A stretch of 15,884 bases of DNA from Marinospirillum sp. (GTDB taxonomy: Bacteria; Pseudomonadota; Gammaproteobacteria; Pseudomonadales; Halomonadaceae), in the NCBI GenBank assembly GCA_007116865.1, contig SKHR01000023.1, forward strand, positions 1-15,884, read 5' to 3'. The position numbers and the translations under genes were made by a program. Numbering within the stretch: the first letter of the stretch is position 1; every line of letters begins with the position of its first letter. Shown one piece after another: positions 7,812 through 14,659 of this stretch. The notes beneath the pieces are model-generated. The model had not been told where the DNA came from. It ran no database searches and worked only from the letters and a program-made list of their open reading frames with translations.

Positions 7812-10800
7812 TCAAGCTGAGCTTCGTTGTTTGAGCCAGGCTTCTAGCTCTTCGACAGGCATGGGCTTGGCGAAATAATACCCCTGAATGGTTTCAATGC
7901 CGAGTGATTTGATCAGATCAAATTGCTCGGATGTTTCCACGCCTTCTGCCAGCACCTCGATGCCTAAGCTGCTGCCAAGCGCTTGAACACTGCGAAGTAT
8001 GGCGGTGTCTCTGGCGTTGCCCGGTAAGGCATCAATAAAACACTTGTCGACTTTAAAGCAGCTGACCGGAAAATCCTTCAGGTGAGCCAGTGATGAGTAG
8101 CCTGTGCCAAAGTCATCAATAGAAACCGGGTGTCCCAGTGCGCGCAAGTGTTTTACCTGGGCGATCACCTGGGTGTTGCGCTCTAAAGCGCCTTCAGTGA
8201 TTTCCAGCTCAATTGACTTGGGGCTCAGGTCAAAGTGGTCGGTGATTGCTTGAATTTGCTCGCTGAATCCCTCTGTCAGTTGTTGTGGCGCGATATTGAT
8301 CGCAACCTTGGGCAGGTTGATGCCTTTATGCTGCCACTCTCTGAGCTGCTCTGCGCAGCGACGCAGCAACCAACTGCCAAGAAAGTCAATCATGCCCATT
8401 TCTTCAGCCACAGGGATGAAGTCTAGGGGCGGAATCAGGCCTTTTTGAGGGTGCTGCCAGCGCATCAGAGCCTCAACTCCACTGACCCTCCCGGTCTGGC
8501 ATTCCACCTGGGGCTGATAATGCAGAATCAACTGATTTTCCTGGACAGCCTGACGCAGCTCACTGGCAATCGCAAAGCGTTGTGCCATTTGCTGTGCCAT
8601 GCTGGCGGTATAAATCACGTAGGGCGTTGCCCCGTCTTTTTTTGCCAGATAAAGCGCTGCATCGGCAGCTTGACATAAGTCGTCAAGGTGTTTGGCATCC
8701 TGTGGATAGGCGGCAGCACCAATGTTTGCAGAAGGTAAGAGGTCCAGTTCGCCCAGAGCAACCGGCTGAGAGATTTGAGCCAGGAGCTGGTTGATCATTC
8801 CCGACAGGTAAAGCGTGTCGTCAGGTGCCTTTAGAAGCAGGGTGAACTCCTCTCCGGACCAGCGTCCCAGTAAGGCAGTTTTCGGCTTGATCGACTCAAG
8901 CCTTTGGCTCATGGCAAGAATAAAAGCATCACCAAGGCGATGCCCCAGGTTATTGTTGACCAGGCGCAGGGTGAGGTTAAAGTCAATCAATATCAGGGCG
9001 TACTGCGAATCATCAGATTGCAGTTGTTTTTCCATCTGTTGTAGCAAGTGGCGTCGATTGGGCAGGCCAGTGAGTGTGTCCTGATTGGCAAGGCGCTCGA
9101 GGGTTCGCTCATCCTCGTGAGCTTTAGTGACGTCGGAAAAGACGGCAGCATAGTGCTTGACCCGGCCTTGCGTATTTTTGACAGCCAGTATGCGGCTGTG
9201 TTGTGGGTAGACTTCCCCATTTTTGCGCCGGTTCCATATTTCACCAATCCACTGGCCCTGGGTTGTCAGTGCTTGCCAGAGGTGGCTGTAAAAATCTGCT
9301 GTATGAATGCCGGATTTAAGAACGCGTGGATTATGTCCAATGACCTCTTCTGCGGTATATCCAGTGATCTCAGAAAAAGCCGAGTTCACCTTGATGATTT
9401 GTCCTGAAGTATCGGTAATAACGACAGCTTCTTTGGTTTGTTGTAGCAAAGAGTCTGTGGCCAGGGCCAAGCTGCTTAACAGTGCCTGGTCTTCACTGGA
9501 CATGACCGGAGAATCGGCGAGTGCAGGTTGATGAAAGGCTTCCAGTTCTTGTTGATAGGTGTACTGCTGAGTGATATCTGTCAGAGTGAAAAGGTAAAGT
9601 GTCGTGTTGCCAGTTTCTGCAGGCAGACAGTGCATTTGGGCGCTGAGCCAGCGCTTACTACCCTGTGTGTCGGTATGAGGCAGCAGCAGGTTGTCTCGCT
9701 TGGCTGCAAGACGGCTGCGCTGCCAGGCTTTTTTTAGGAGCGCCTGGTTCTGCGGGTCAAACAGGCTGTAAAAGGGCAGTGAAAGCAGTTGCTCATTGGT
9801 GCGGCCAAAAAAGATGTCCGTGTCACCCGTGACCTGCTGGATCTGTCCTTCAGGGTTAAGAAATAGAACCAGGTCATGAAGGGCTTGGGTCATGACTCGA
9901 TAAGTCTGCTCACTTTGCTGTAAATACTGATGGCCGAGCAGTCTATGCAGCACGTCTGCCAGTGTGGTGATGGCTTTGAGTTCCAGCGGCGTCCAGGGAG
10001 CAGACTTGTCCTGATAAATTTGTGTCCAGGCAGCGAATGAGCGGCGTGGAGACATGCGTGGTTCGTCTTTGTCGGTGATGAGCCCCTTGTGTGGCTCCCC
10101 CGCCCATTTCAGGGTGCGAGTGATGCTTGGCCTGAACCAGGCCAGAAAGCTGGTTGCCTGGTCATTGAGGCGGATCGCCAGCAGGCCGCTACAGAGTTCA
10201 GTAAAGTGAGCGGCAGGCGCGTAGAGAGCACTGAGGTGGTCGGTAACAAAAAACTGGCTGCTAGAGGCCTGGAGCTGCTGTTGAATAAAATCGGCCATCT
10301 CAGTCTCTCTGCTCAGGCGGCCAAATTGGTGCGTCCGCCCTTCAAGGCAGAGCATCATGCCCTGTGCCTGAGTCAGAGCGAGCCAGGCAGATGAATCCTG
10401 TTGGATCACTTCTGCCAGGGACTGCTCCTGCTTGAGTGCCTTAGTGGCTCGATTCAAGAGCTGATCCAGCTCCTGGTTGTAGCGATTTCGAGCCTGGTTC
10501 TCAAAGCTGGATAGTTTGATGGAGACCGTCTTACCAATGAACTCGTAGAGTTCACGCTCTCTAAGCGATATTTTTTTCGGCTGTTGATGGTGGCAAGCCA
10601 GCATGCCCCACAGGCGTCCATTTTGTAACAAGGAGATGGTGAGCGTTGCCCTGACCCCCATGTTACGTAAATACTCAAGATGAATCGGTGAAAAGTGGCG
10701 AAAAGCCGAATAGGATAAATCGGTTGGCTTTTGATCTTTGGTCGTTGCAGGATAAAGTGCGACAGGCTCCGCTTCGGTATCAACGATGACTCGGATCAGG

Positions 10801-11447
10801 TTTCGGGTGTAGAGGCGGCGTGCCTGGGCAGGGATGTCTGAGGCCGGGAAGCGGTGCCCCAAGTAAGAGCCAATGTTTTCGATTTTACTTTCTGCAATCA
10901 CTTCGCCGTCCCAGTTTGCATCAAACTGGTACATCATGACTCGGTCATAGCCAGTGAGCTGGCGAACCTGAGACACAATTCGCTGGGTATAGGAATCAAA
11001 GTCCGTGATGCCGTCCAGCTGCCATAAACTGTCGCGTATCGGGATAAACAACTGTTGAAATAGTTGCTGGTCAGTCAGGTGAGCCGGCTCAAACTCAACC
11101 AGCCAGTTTGATGAGCTGCGTGAGACCAGGGCGTTGACCGATCTAGGCCCTTTGCCAGTCATGATTTCCAGTTCAACCATGGCTGTGTGTCGCCAGTCGC
11201 CCAATCCTTGCAGTGACTCTAGTTGACGTATGCCAGCCTGTCCGGCCAGCAAACGAAATGACTGGCCGATCAGTTGCTGGGCGCTTTGGTGACAGAAGGC
11301 GCTTAAATTGTCGCTGGCCTGACAGATTTTAAAGTCCTGATCAAGTTGCAACAGTGCGCCATGTGGCTGAATGGATCCAGGCTGGTGAATCTTCTCTTTT
11401 TCGCATTGAGCCAGGGCGGCTTTAAGCAGGGCATCGTGATTGGTCAT
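7812..11447 (-). CDS. bphP: Bacteriophytochrome with PAS-PAS-degenerate GGDEF-EAL output
   Basis: This is a red/far-red photoreceptor using biliverdin, with a c-di-GMP module as output. The ATG at 11447 gives 1211 residues and the normal phytochrome N-terminus; the in-frame TTG at 11504 is less likely. The biliverdin-binding Cys15 stands at the usual distance before I-H-Q-P-G-S-I-Q-P-H-G. The GAF domain (about 140-315) keeps Asp204 (P-A-S-D-I-P), Tyr213, His256, Tyr259 and His286, equivalent to D207, Y216, H260, Y263 and H290 of Deinococcus BphP. The PHY domain (about 330-505) has the tongue motifs W-A-G (448-450) and P-R-R-S-F (467-471). Two PAS domains follow (about 512-627 and 665-775). 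The GGDEF domain (about 780-945) is degenerate (S-G-E-E-F at 864-868). The EAL domain (about 958-1205) keeps Glu992, Asn1051, Glu1082, Glu1085, Asp1111, Asp1112, Lys1132, Glu1168 and Gln1188. I infer a light-controlled phosphodiesterase. There is no histidine kinase. Confidence 0.95.
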   Translation of the reverse strand: MTNHDALLKAALAQCEKEKIHQPGSIQPHGALLQLDQDFKICQASDNLSAFCHQSAQQLIGQSFRLLAGQAGIRQLESLQGLGDWRHTAMVELEIMTGKGPRSVNALVSRSSSNWLVEFEPAHLTDQQLFQQLFIPIRDSLWQLDGITDFDSYTQRIVSQVRQLTGYDRVMMYQFDANWDGEVIAESKIENIGSYLGHRFPASDIPAQARRLYTRNLIRVIVDTEAEPVALYPATTKDQKPTDLSYSAFRHFSPIHLEYLRNMGVRATLTISLLQNGRLWGMLACHHQQPKKISLRERELYEFIGKTVSIKLSSFENQARNRYNQELDQLLNRATKALKQEQSLAEVIQQDSSAWLALTQAQGMMLCLEGRTHQFGRLSRETEMADFIQQQLQASSSQFFVTDHLSALYAPAAHFTELCSGLLAIRLNDQATSFLAWFRPSITRTLKWAGEPHKGLITDKDEPRMSPRRSFAAWTQIYQDKSAPWTPLELKAITTLADVLHRLLGHQYLQQSEQTYRVMTQALHDLVLFLNPEGQIQQVTGDTDIFFGRTNEQLLSLPFYSLFDPQNQALLKKAWQRSRLAAKRDNLLLPHTDTQGSKRWLSAQMHCLPAETGNTTLYLFTLTDITQQYTYQQELEAFHQPALADSPVMSSEDQALLSSLALATDSLLQQTKEAVVITDTSGQIIKVNSAFSEITGYTAEEVIGHNPRVLKSGIHTADFYSHLWQALTTQGQWIGEIWNRRKNGEVYPQHSRILAVKNTQGRVKHYAAVFSDVTKAHEDERTLERLANQDTLTGLPNRRHLLQQMEKQLQSDDSQYALILIDFNLTLRLVNNNLGHRLGDAFILAMSQRLESIKPKTALLGRWSGEEFTLLLKAPDDTLYLSGMINQLLAQISQPVALGELDLLPSANIGAAAYPQDAKHLDDLCQAADAALYLAKKDGATPYVIYTASMAQQMAQRFAIASELRQAVQENQLILHYQPQVECQTGRVSGVEALMRWQHPQKGLIPPLDFIPVAEEMGMIDFLGSWLLRRCAEQLREWQHKGINLPKVAINIAPQQLTEGFSEQIQAITDHFDLSPKSIELEITEGALERNTQVIAQVKHLRALGHPVSIDDFGTGYSSLAHLKDFPVSCFKVDKCFIDALPGNARDTAILRSVQALGSSLGIEVLAEGVETSEQFDLIKSLGIETIQGYYFAKPMPVEELEAWLKQRSSA

Positions 11448-12024
11448 GGTCAAGGTACTTGGCAAAGAGTTTAAAAAGCTGGTTGGCTGCACCGCAGGCC
11501 TCAACTAAATCGGCTTCATGACTCAGGTGGCGCTCAAGAAACTGGCTGAAATCTTTCCAGTAAGCATCGGTCAAGTGGGTGTAGCCATTGAAAAAGCGTG
11601 CGCCACTCGAAGCGGTCAGCGCCAGTTGTGCTTCCAGGTGGCGTGAAATCAGTTGCCCGCCGAGGGTAGATCCTTCTAGCACATAGATTTCACCAATGAG
11701 CTGAGGTGCTGATAAAAGTGGAGGCAGTTCAGGCGGCAGTATTGGGGAAGAATCATTAAAGAAGGCCAGATCCTGTGATAACCAGCCAGTTTTGAGTCGA
11801 GGAGTAAAGTCTAGGTCCAGGTTAAATACTTTGATTCCCTGCAAAAAACGCTGGTCACAGGCTTGATAAAAAGGTGCGTAGCGCTTGAGTAGATGATGAT
11901 AGGAAGAAAGTGTCAGCTGAGGACTGAGCAACTGGGCCAGCAGCGGGTGTCGATTTAACCGCGCATGCTGGTGACGAGTCGAGCGGCGCAGAGTGTGGGC
12001 AGCGGAGACCTGAGTCTTTGCCAT
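11422..12024 (-). CDS. bphO: Heme oxygenase (biliverdin supply for the phytochrome)
   Basis: BphO opens heme to biliverdin IXalpha, iron and CO, providing the chromophore for BphP. The 200-residue protein fits bacterial heme oxygenases. The proximal heme ligand is probably His20 in L-R-R-S-T-R-H-Q-H-A. The distal helix carries Y-V-L-E-G-S-T-L-G-G, whose glycines let heme and oxygen bind. The start at 12024 has AAGGAG (12029-12034 on the minus strand) 4 bases upstream. The stop (11422-11424) lies 26 nt inside the bphP coding region in another frame, so BphP translation probably follows by re-initiation. It is preceded on the same strand by maf with 79 bp between, so it may have its own promoter or be the second gene of a maf-bphO-bphP transcript. 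Confidence 0.92.
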   Translation of the reverse strand: MAKTQVSAAHTLRRSTRHQHARLNRHPLLAQLLSPQLTLSSYHHLLKRYAPFYQACDQRFLQGIKVFNLDLDFTPRLKTGWLSQDLAFFNDSSPILPPELPPLLSAPQLIGEIYVLEGSTLGGQLISRHLEAQLALTASSGARFFNGYTHLTDAYWKDFSQFLERHLSHEADLVEACGAANQLFKLFAKYLDHDQSRCPA

Positions 12025-12040
12025 GGCGCTCCTTGGCTGG

Positions 12041-12050
12041 TTTGATCAAA
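12041..12050. promoter_or_regulatory. Perfect 10-bp palindrome in the bphO leader
   Basis: TTTGATCAAA is a perfect palindrome 16 bases before the bphO start codon and just upstream of its ribosome-binding site. It resembles an FNR/ANR box with the 4-bp central spacer missing, so it is not a standard FNR site. It may be an operator for the bphO-bphP unit. This is a sequence observation only. Confidence 0.3.
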
Positions 12051-12069
12051 GATTGGCTGATGAGCCCTT

Positions 12070-12099
12070 AGCTTAAGTGGGAGGAAGGTTGAAGGTCAA
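12070..12099 (-). promoter_or_regulatory. Possible bphO promoter (weak)
   Basis: On the minus strand a good -35 box, TTGACC (12094-12099), is followed at 17-18 bp only by weak -10 candidates (TTAAGC or TAAGCT, 12070-12076). If used, bphO-bphP could be expressed apart from maf. Confidence 0.25.
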
Positions 12100-12103
12100 G
12101 TCA

Positions 12104-12694
12104 TTAACAGGCAGTGAATACATCTATGCCTTCATTTTTTAGCAGTTGAATCAGTCGAATGAGTGGAAGTCCAGTCAGGGCGTTTGGATCTTCGCCTTCA
12201 AGGCGTTCAAACAGGGCAATGCCCAGTCCTTCAGCCTTAAAACTGCCCGCACAGTCCCAGGGCCGGTCTTTTTCCACATAGGCTTGAATTTGCTCAAGGC
12301 TGAGTTTTTTGAAGTGAACAGTGAAGGGTTCAACGCAAGACTGACAGGTGCCTGTGTGATTATTGATCAGGCAAAGGCCCGTGTAGAAGGTGACGGCACG
12401 TCCGGATAAGCGTTGCAACTGTGCAATGGCATTTTGTGGATTACCAGGTTTGCCGAGTGGCTGACCATCAAGGCAGCAGACCTGATCAGAGCCGATGATC
12501 AGCACTTCACCAGCTTGATCTGCAACTGCTCGTGCTTTTTCAATGGATAGGCGCTGAGCCAGTGTTTGGCTACGCTCGTTCACCAAGGGGCGCTCATCGA
12601 TGTCGGGGCTGATACAGGAGAAGGGGAGGCCCAGTTTTTTTAACAACTGCTGACGATAGGGTGAGCTGGAGGCCAGAATTAAACGAAAAGACAT
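12104..12694 (-). CDS. maf: Maf/YceF-type nucleotide pyrophosphatase
   Basis: Maf proteins hydrolyse modified or non-canonical nucleoside triphosphates; the YceF subfamily prefers 7-methyl-GTP. The 196-residue protein shows the family signature A-S-S-S-P-Y-R at 8-14, D-I-D-E-R at 31-35, the catalytic aspartate Asp70 in I-G-S-D-Q-V, G-K-P at 86-88, and the late D-P-N-A-L-T-G-L-P-L-I. The Pro-Tyr-Arg signature and the location beside yceD-rpmF-plsX point to the YceF branch rather than the dTTP/UTP pyrophosphatase YhdE branch. It is divergent from yceD, as in E. coli. Upstream on the minus strand is a modest ribosome-binding site (AGGGTG) 5 bases before the ATG. Downstream on the same strand, 79 bp away, begins bphO, with no terminator visible between them. 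Confidence 0.93.
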   Translation of the reverse strand: MSFRLILASSSPYRQQLLKKLGLPFSCISPDIDERPLVNERSQTLAQRLSIEKARAVADQAGEVLIIGSDQVCCLDGQPLGKPGNPQNAIAQLQRLSGRAVTFYTGLCLINNHTGTCQSCVEPFTVHFKKLSLEQIQAYVEKDRPWDCAGSFKAEGLGIALFERLEGEDPNALTGLPLIRLIQLLKNEGIDVFTAC

Positions 12695-12742
12695 AAAAAC
12701 ACCCTATTTGTTGGTGGCTGGATGTATCGAGGAGGTAATTCA

Positions 12743-12762
12743 GCTAAAATATCGCTTTTAGC
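12743..12762. repeat. Perfect inverted repeat in the maf/yceD divergent promoter region
   Basis: GCTAAAA (12743-12749) and TTTTAGC (12756-12762) form perfect 7-bp arms around a 6-bp spacer. The element lies between the divergent maf and yceD genes and ends 11 bp before the predicted yceD -35 box. That placement suits an operator or a small hairpin. I do not recognise it as the site of a named regulator. Confidence 0.5.
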
Positions 12763-12773
12763 ACTGTGTGGCT

Positions 12774-12802
12774 TTGACACTACAGCTGACACCCACTATT
12801 AT
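12774..12802 (+). promoter_or_regulatory. Near-consensus sigma70 promoter for yceD-rpmF-plsX
   Basis: A perfect TTGACA (12774-12779), a 17-bp spacer and TATTAT (12797-12802, five of six matches) predict a start near 12809, about 10 nt before the ATG at 12819. It lies inside the longer reading frame that could begin at GTG 12768, which argues against that longer start. Confidence 0.75.
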
Positions 12803-12818
12803 TGCGCGCTTGAATTTT

Positions 12819-13361
12819 ATGGCAAATGACCCTTGGCAGGAAAGACTCGACGCTCATAAGCTTTGTGCGGCGGAGCGGACAATCAATCTGACGTTGCAAG
12901 CAGATCAGTTAACCCGAGTCGCGGATCTCCTGATTGAAGCAACGACCCTGAGCTTTAGCCTGGCTTTTAGCTACAATGCACAGCGCCAGGCTCAGGTCTG
13001 TGGGCGTCTGTGGGGTGAAGTGGTTTTGCAGTGTGAGCGCTGTCTGCAGCCAGTCAAGGTGAGTCTGGATCAGGTTTTCCACTGGGGACTGGTCGCGACA
13101 GATGAGGCCGCGGCTCAGTTACCCAAGGTGATGGAGCCCGTATTGCTGGATCAGGGGCGTCTGGCTTTAGCCGGAGTGTTGGAAGATGAGGTGCTGCTGG
13201 CACTGCCGCTGGTCGCTCTGCATGAGTCAGTGGACTGTGGTGCATTGGTAGACCGGTCTCTCAATACAGATCCTGCCCAGGTGCCGGTGAGAGAAAACAA
13301 ACATCGTCCTTTTGAGGGGCTTGCGCAGCTCAAAAAGACGGCGACAACGAAATACGAGTAA
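12819..13361 (+). CDS. yceD: YceD/DUF177 family protein (ribosome- and rRNA-linked)
   Basis: YceD proteins are encoded before rpmF in most bacteria and in plants a relative is needed for 23S rRNA accumulation; the biochemical role is not settled. With the ATG at 12819 the protein has 180 residues, close to E. coli YceD (173). The alternative GTG at 12768 would add 17 residues not expected for the family and would place its start codon upstream of a near-consensus promoter, so it is rejected. The family features are present: L-D-A-H-K-L near the start, C-E-R-C at 72-75, V-L-E-D-E-V-L-L-A-L-P at about 120-130, and a third cysteine at 140. The Cys residues suggest a metal site. The 5' leader is predicted to be very short with no clear Shine-Dalgarno. 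rpmF follows after 37 bp. Confidence 0.88.
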   Translation: MANDPWQERLDAHKLCAAERTINLTLQADQLTRVADLLIEATTLSFSLAFSYNAQRQAQVCGRLWGEVVLQCERCLQPVKVSLDQVFHWGLVATDEAAAQLPKVMEPVLLDQGRLALAGVLEDEVLLALPLVALHESVDCGALVDRSLNTDPAQVPVRENKHRPFEGLAQLKKTATTKYE

Positions 13362-13398
13362 TCAGAGGTTTTGGCCTCATTTTAAACTGGAGTAAATC

Positions 13399-13578
13399 AT
13401 GGCTGTTCAACAGAATCGTAAAACCCGTTCCAAGCGTGATATGCGTCGTTCTCATGATGCACTGAGCGCACCGGCGCTGTCCGTCGACCAGAACACGGGT
13501 GAAGTCCACCGTCGTCATCATGTGACCACGGAAGGTTTTTACCGTGGGCGCCAAGTGATCAGCAAAGACGCTGAATAA
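13399..13578 (+). CDS. rpmF: 50S ribosomal protein L32
   Basis: L32 is a small structural protein of the large ribosomal subunit. The 59-residue product begins M-A-V-Q-Q-N-R-K-T-R-S-K-R-D-M-R-R-S-H-D, the typical proteobacterial L32 start, and continues with H-H-V-T-T-E-G-F-Y-R-G-R. It has no cysteines, so it is the zinc-independent form. GGAG at 13389-13392 sits 6 bases before the ATG. It lies between yceD and plsX, its standard place, and is presumably read from the promoter before yceD. Confidence 0.97.
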   Translation: MAVQQNRKTRSKRDMRRSHDALSAPALSVDQNTGEVHRRHHVTTEGFYRGRQVISKDAE

Positions 13579-13601
13579 TCGAGGCGTTAAGGTCTGGCAC
13601 A

Positions 13602-14624
13602 ATGCCGGTTCGTCTGGCGGTTGATGCCATGGGCGGGGACGCAGGTCCCCGCACCAATGTGGCGGGTGCTCTGCTCGCCCTCAGTGTTGATCCTGAGTTA
13701 GAAGTCTGCCTTTTTGGCGATCTGGCCCTGCTTGAGCAGTCGCTCAAAACTCACCACCTAAGCCAGGTTTATCGTTCGCGCTTGACCCTGCATCCTTGTG
13801 AACAGGTCATTGAAATGGATGACCAGCCTTCTTCTGTGCTGCGCAATAAAAAACAATCCTCCATGCATCAGGCTGTGAAAGCGGTGGCTGAAAGCCAGTG
13901 CGATGCCTGTGTGAGCAGCGGGAATACCGGTGCCCTGATGCTGATTGGGCGTCACACGTTGGGGATGCTGCCGGGGATTGATCGCCCGGCGATTTCAACC
14001 GCGATCCCTTCACGCCAGGCGCCCTGTTATTTGATGGATCTGGGGGCTAATGTCGACTGCCAGGCCGAGCACCTGTTGCAATTTGCCCAGATGGGCAGTG
14101 AAATGATCCGCTGTGTGCATGGCATTGAGCAACCCAGAGTCGGGCTCCTGAATCTCGGGCATGAACCGATCAAAGGCAATGTGCAGGTCAAACAGGCGGC
14201 AGAACTGCTTAAGCAGGCCCCCAACGTGAACTACTGTGGTTACCTGGAAGGTGATCAGATTTTTCAGGGTGAGGTTGACCTGGTGGTCTGTGATGGTTTT
14301 GTGGGTAACATTGCGTTGAAAACCAGTGAAGGTCTGGCGCTTTTTCTCACTGATCAGATCCAGGCTTATTTTGCCCGCAATTGGTATAGCCGCTGGGTCA
14401 GCCAGTTGGCTCGGCCAATTTTGCGTCAATTGAAAGATCAGATGGATCCAGTGCGCTACAATGGAGCGAGTTTTCTGGGCTTGAACGGCTGTCTGGTGAA
14501 AAGCCATGGCAATGCCAGTGCACGAGGCTTTTCCTACGCACTGCTGCGTGCCGCTACTGAAGCGCGTCAGGCGCTGCCGCAGCAATTGCAGAAACGCCTG
14601 GGTCAGGATCAAGCTTTAGACTGA
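13602..14624 (+). CDS. plsX: Phosphate acyltransferase PlsX
   Basis: PlsX turns acyl-ACP and phosphate into acyl-phosphate and ACP, feeding the PlsY step of phospholipid synthesis as a peripheral membrane enzyme. The 340-residue protein is of family length. It begins with L-A-V-D-A-M-G-G-D-A-G-P (5-16), and keeps S-S-G-N-T-G-A-L-M (105-113), the M-D-L-G-A-N segment (145-150) and D-G-F-V-G-N-I-A-L-K-T-S-E-G (231-244), all characteristic. The ATG is preceded by AAGG about 9 bases upstream and follows the rpmF stop by 23 bp, consistent with one yceD-rpmF-plsX transcript. In many gammaproteobacteria fabH or fabD comes next; here an MFS transporter follows instead. The stop codon lies in an inverted repeat (14622-14637). 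Confidence 0.96.
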   Translation: MPVRLAVDAMGGDAGPRTNVAGALLALSVDPELEVCLFGDLALLEQSLKTHHLSQVYRSRLTLHPCEQVIEMDDQPSSVLRNKKQSSMHQAVKAVAESQCDACVSSGNTGALMLIGRHTLGMLPGIDRPAISTAIPSRQAPCYLMDLGANVDCQAEHLLQFAQMGSEMIRCVHGIEQPRVGLLNLGHEPIKGNVQVKQAAELLKQAPNVNYCGYLEGDQIFQGEVDLVVCDGFVGNIALKTSEGLALFLTDQIQAYFARNWYSRWVSQLARPILRQLKDQMDPVRYNGASFLGLNGCLVKSHGNASARGFSYALLRAATEARQALPQQLQKRLGQDQALD

Positions 14625-14637
14625 TCCGACCGGATCA
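14622..14637. repeat. Inverted repeat at the plsX stop, upstream of the MFS gene
   Basis: TGATCCG and CGGATCA are perfect 7-bp arms separated by AC. The element covers the plsX stop codon and lies 22 bp before the GTG of the transporter gene. No T tract follows (TTCTTAAT), so it is a poor terminator. It could be an operator for the transporter or a hairpin separating the two genes. Confidence 0.5.
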
Positions 14638-14659
14638 TTCTTAATCTCAAGGTAACGCT

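Noticed and set aside
11448..11504. Longer BphP beginning at TTG 11504
   Set aside because: The added residues are unlike a phytochrome N-terminus, overlap bphO deeply, and the ATG at 11447 places Cys15 at a normal distance from the start.
12041..12050. FNR/ANR box upstream of bphO
   Set aside because: The half-sites TTGAT/ATCAA overlap and lack the 4-bp spacer required for that site.
13364..13377. Attenuator hairpin between yceD and rpmF (GAGG/CCTC)
   Set aside because: Only a 4-bp stem and no T tract; too weak to claim.
14010..14612. 200-codon open frame opposite plsX
   Set aside because: Antisense to a strongly conserved enzyme; it is a by-product of PlsX codon use.
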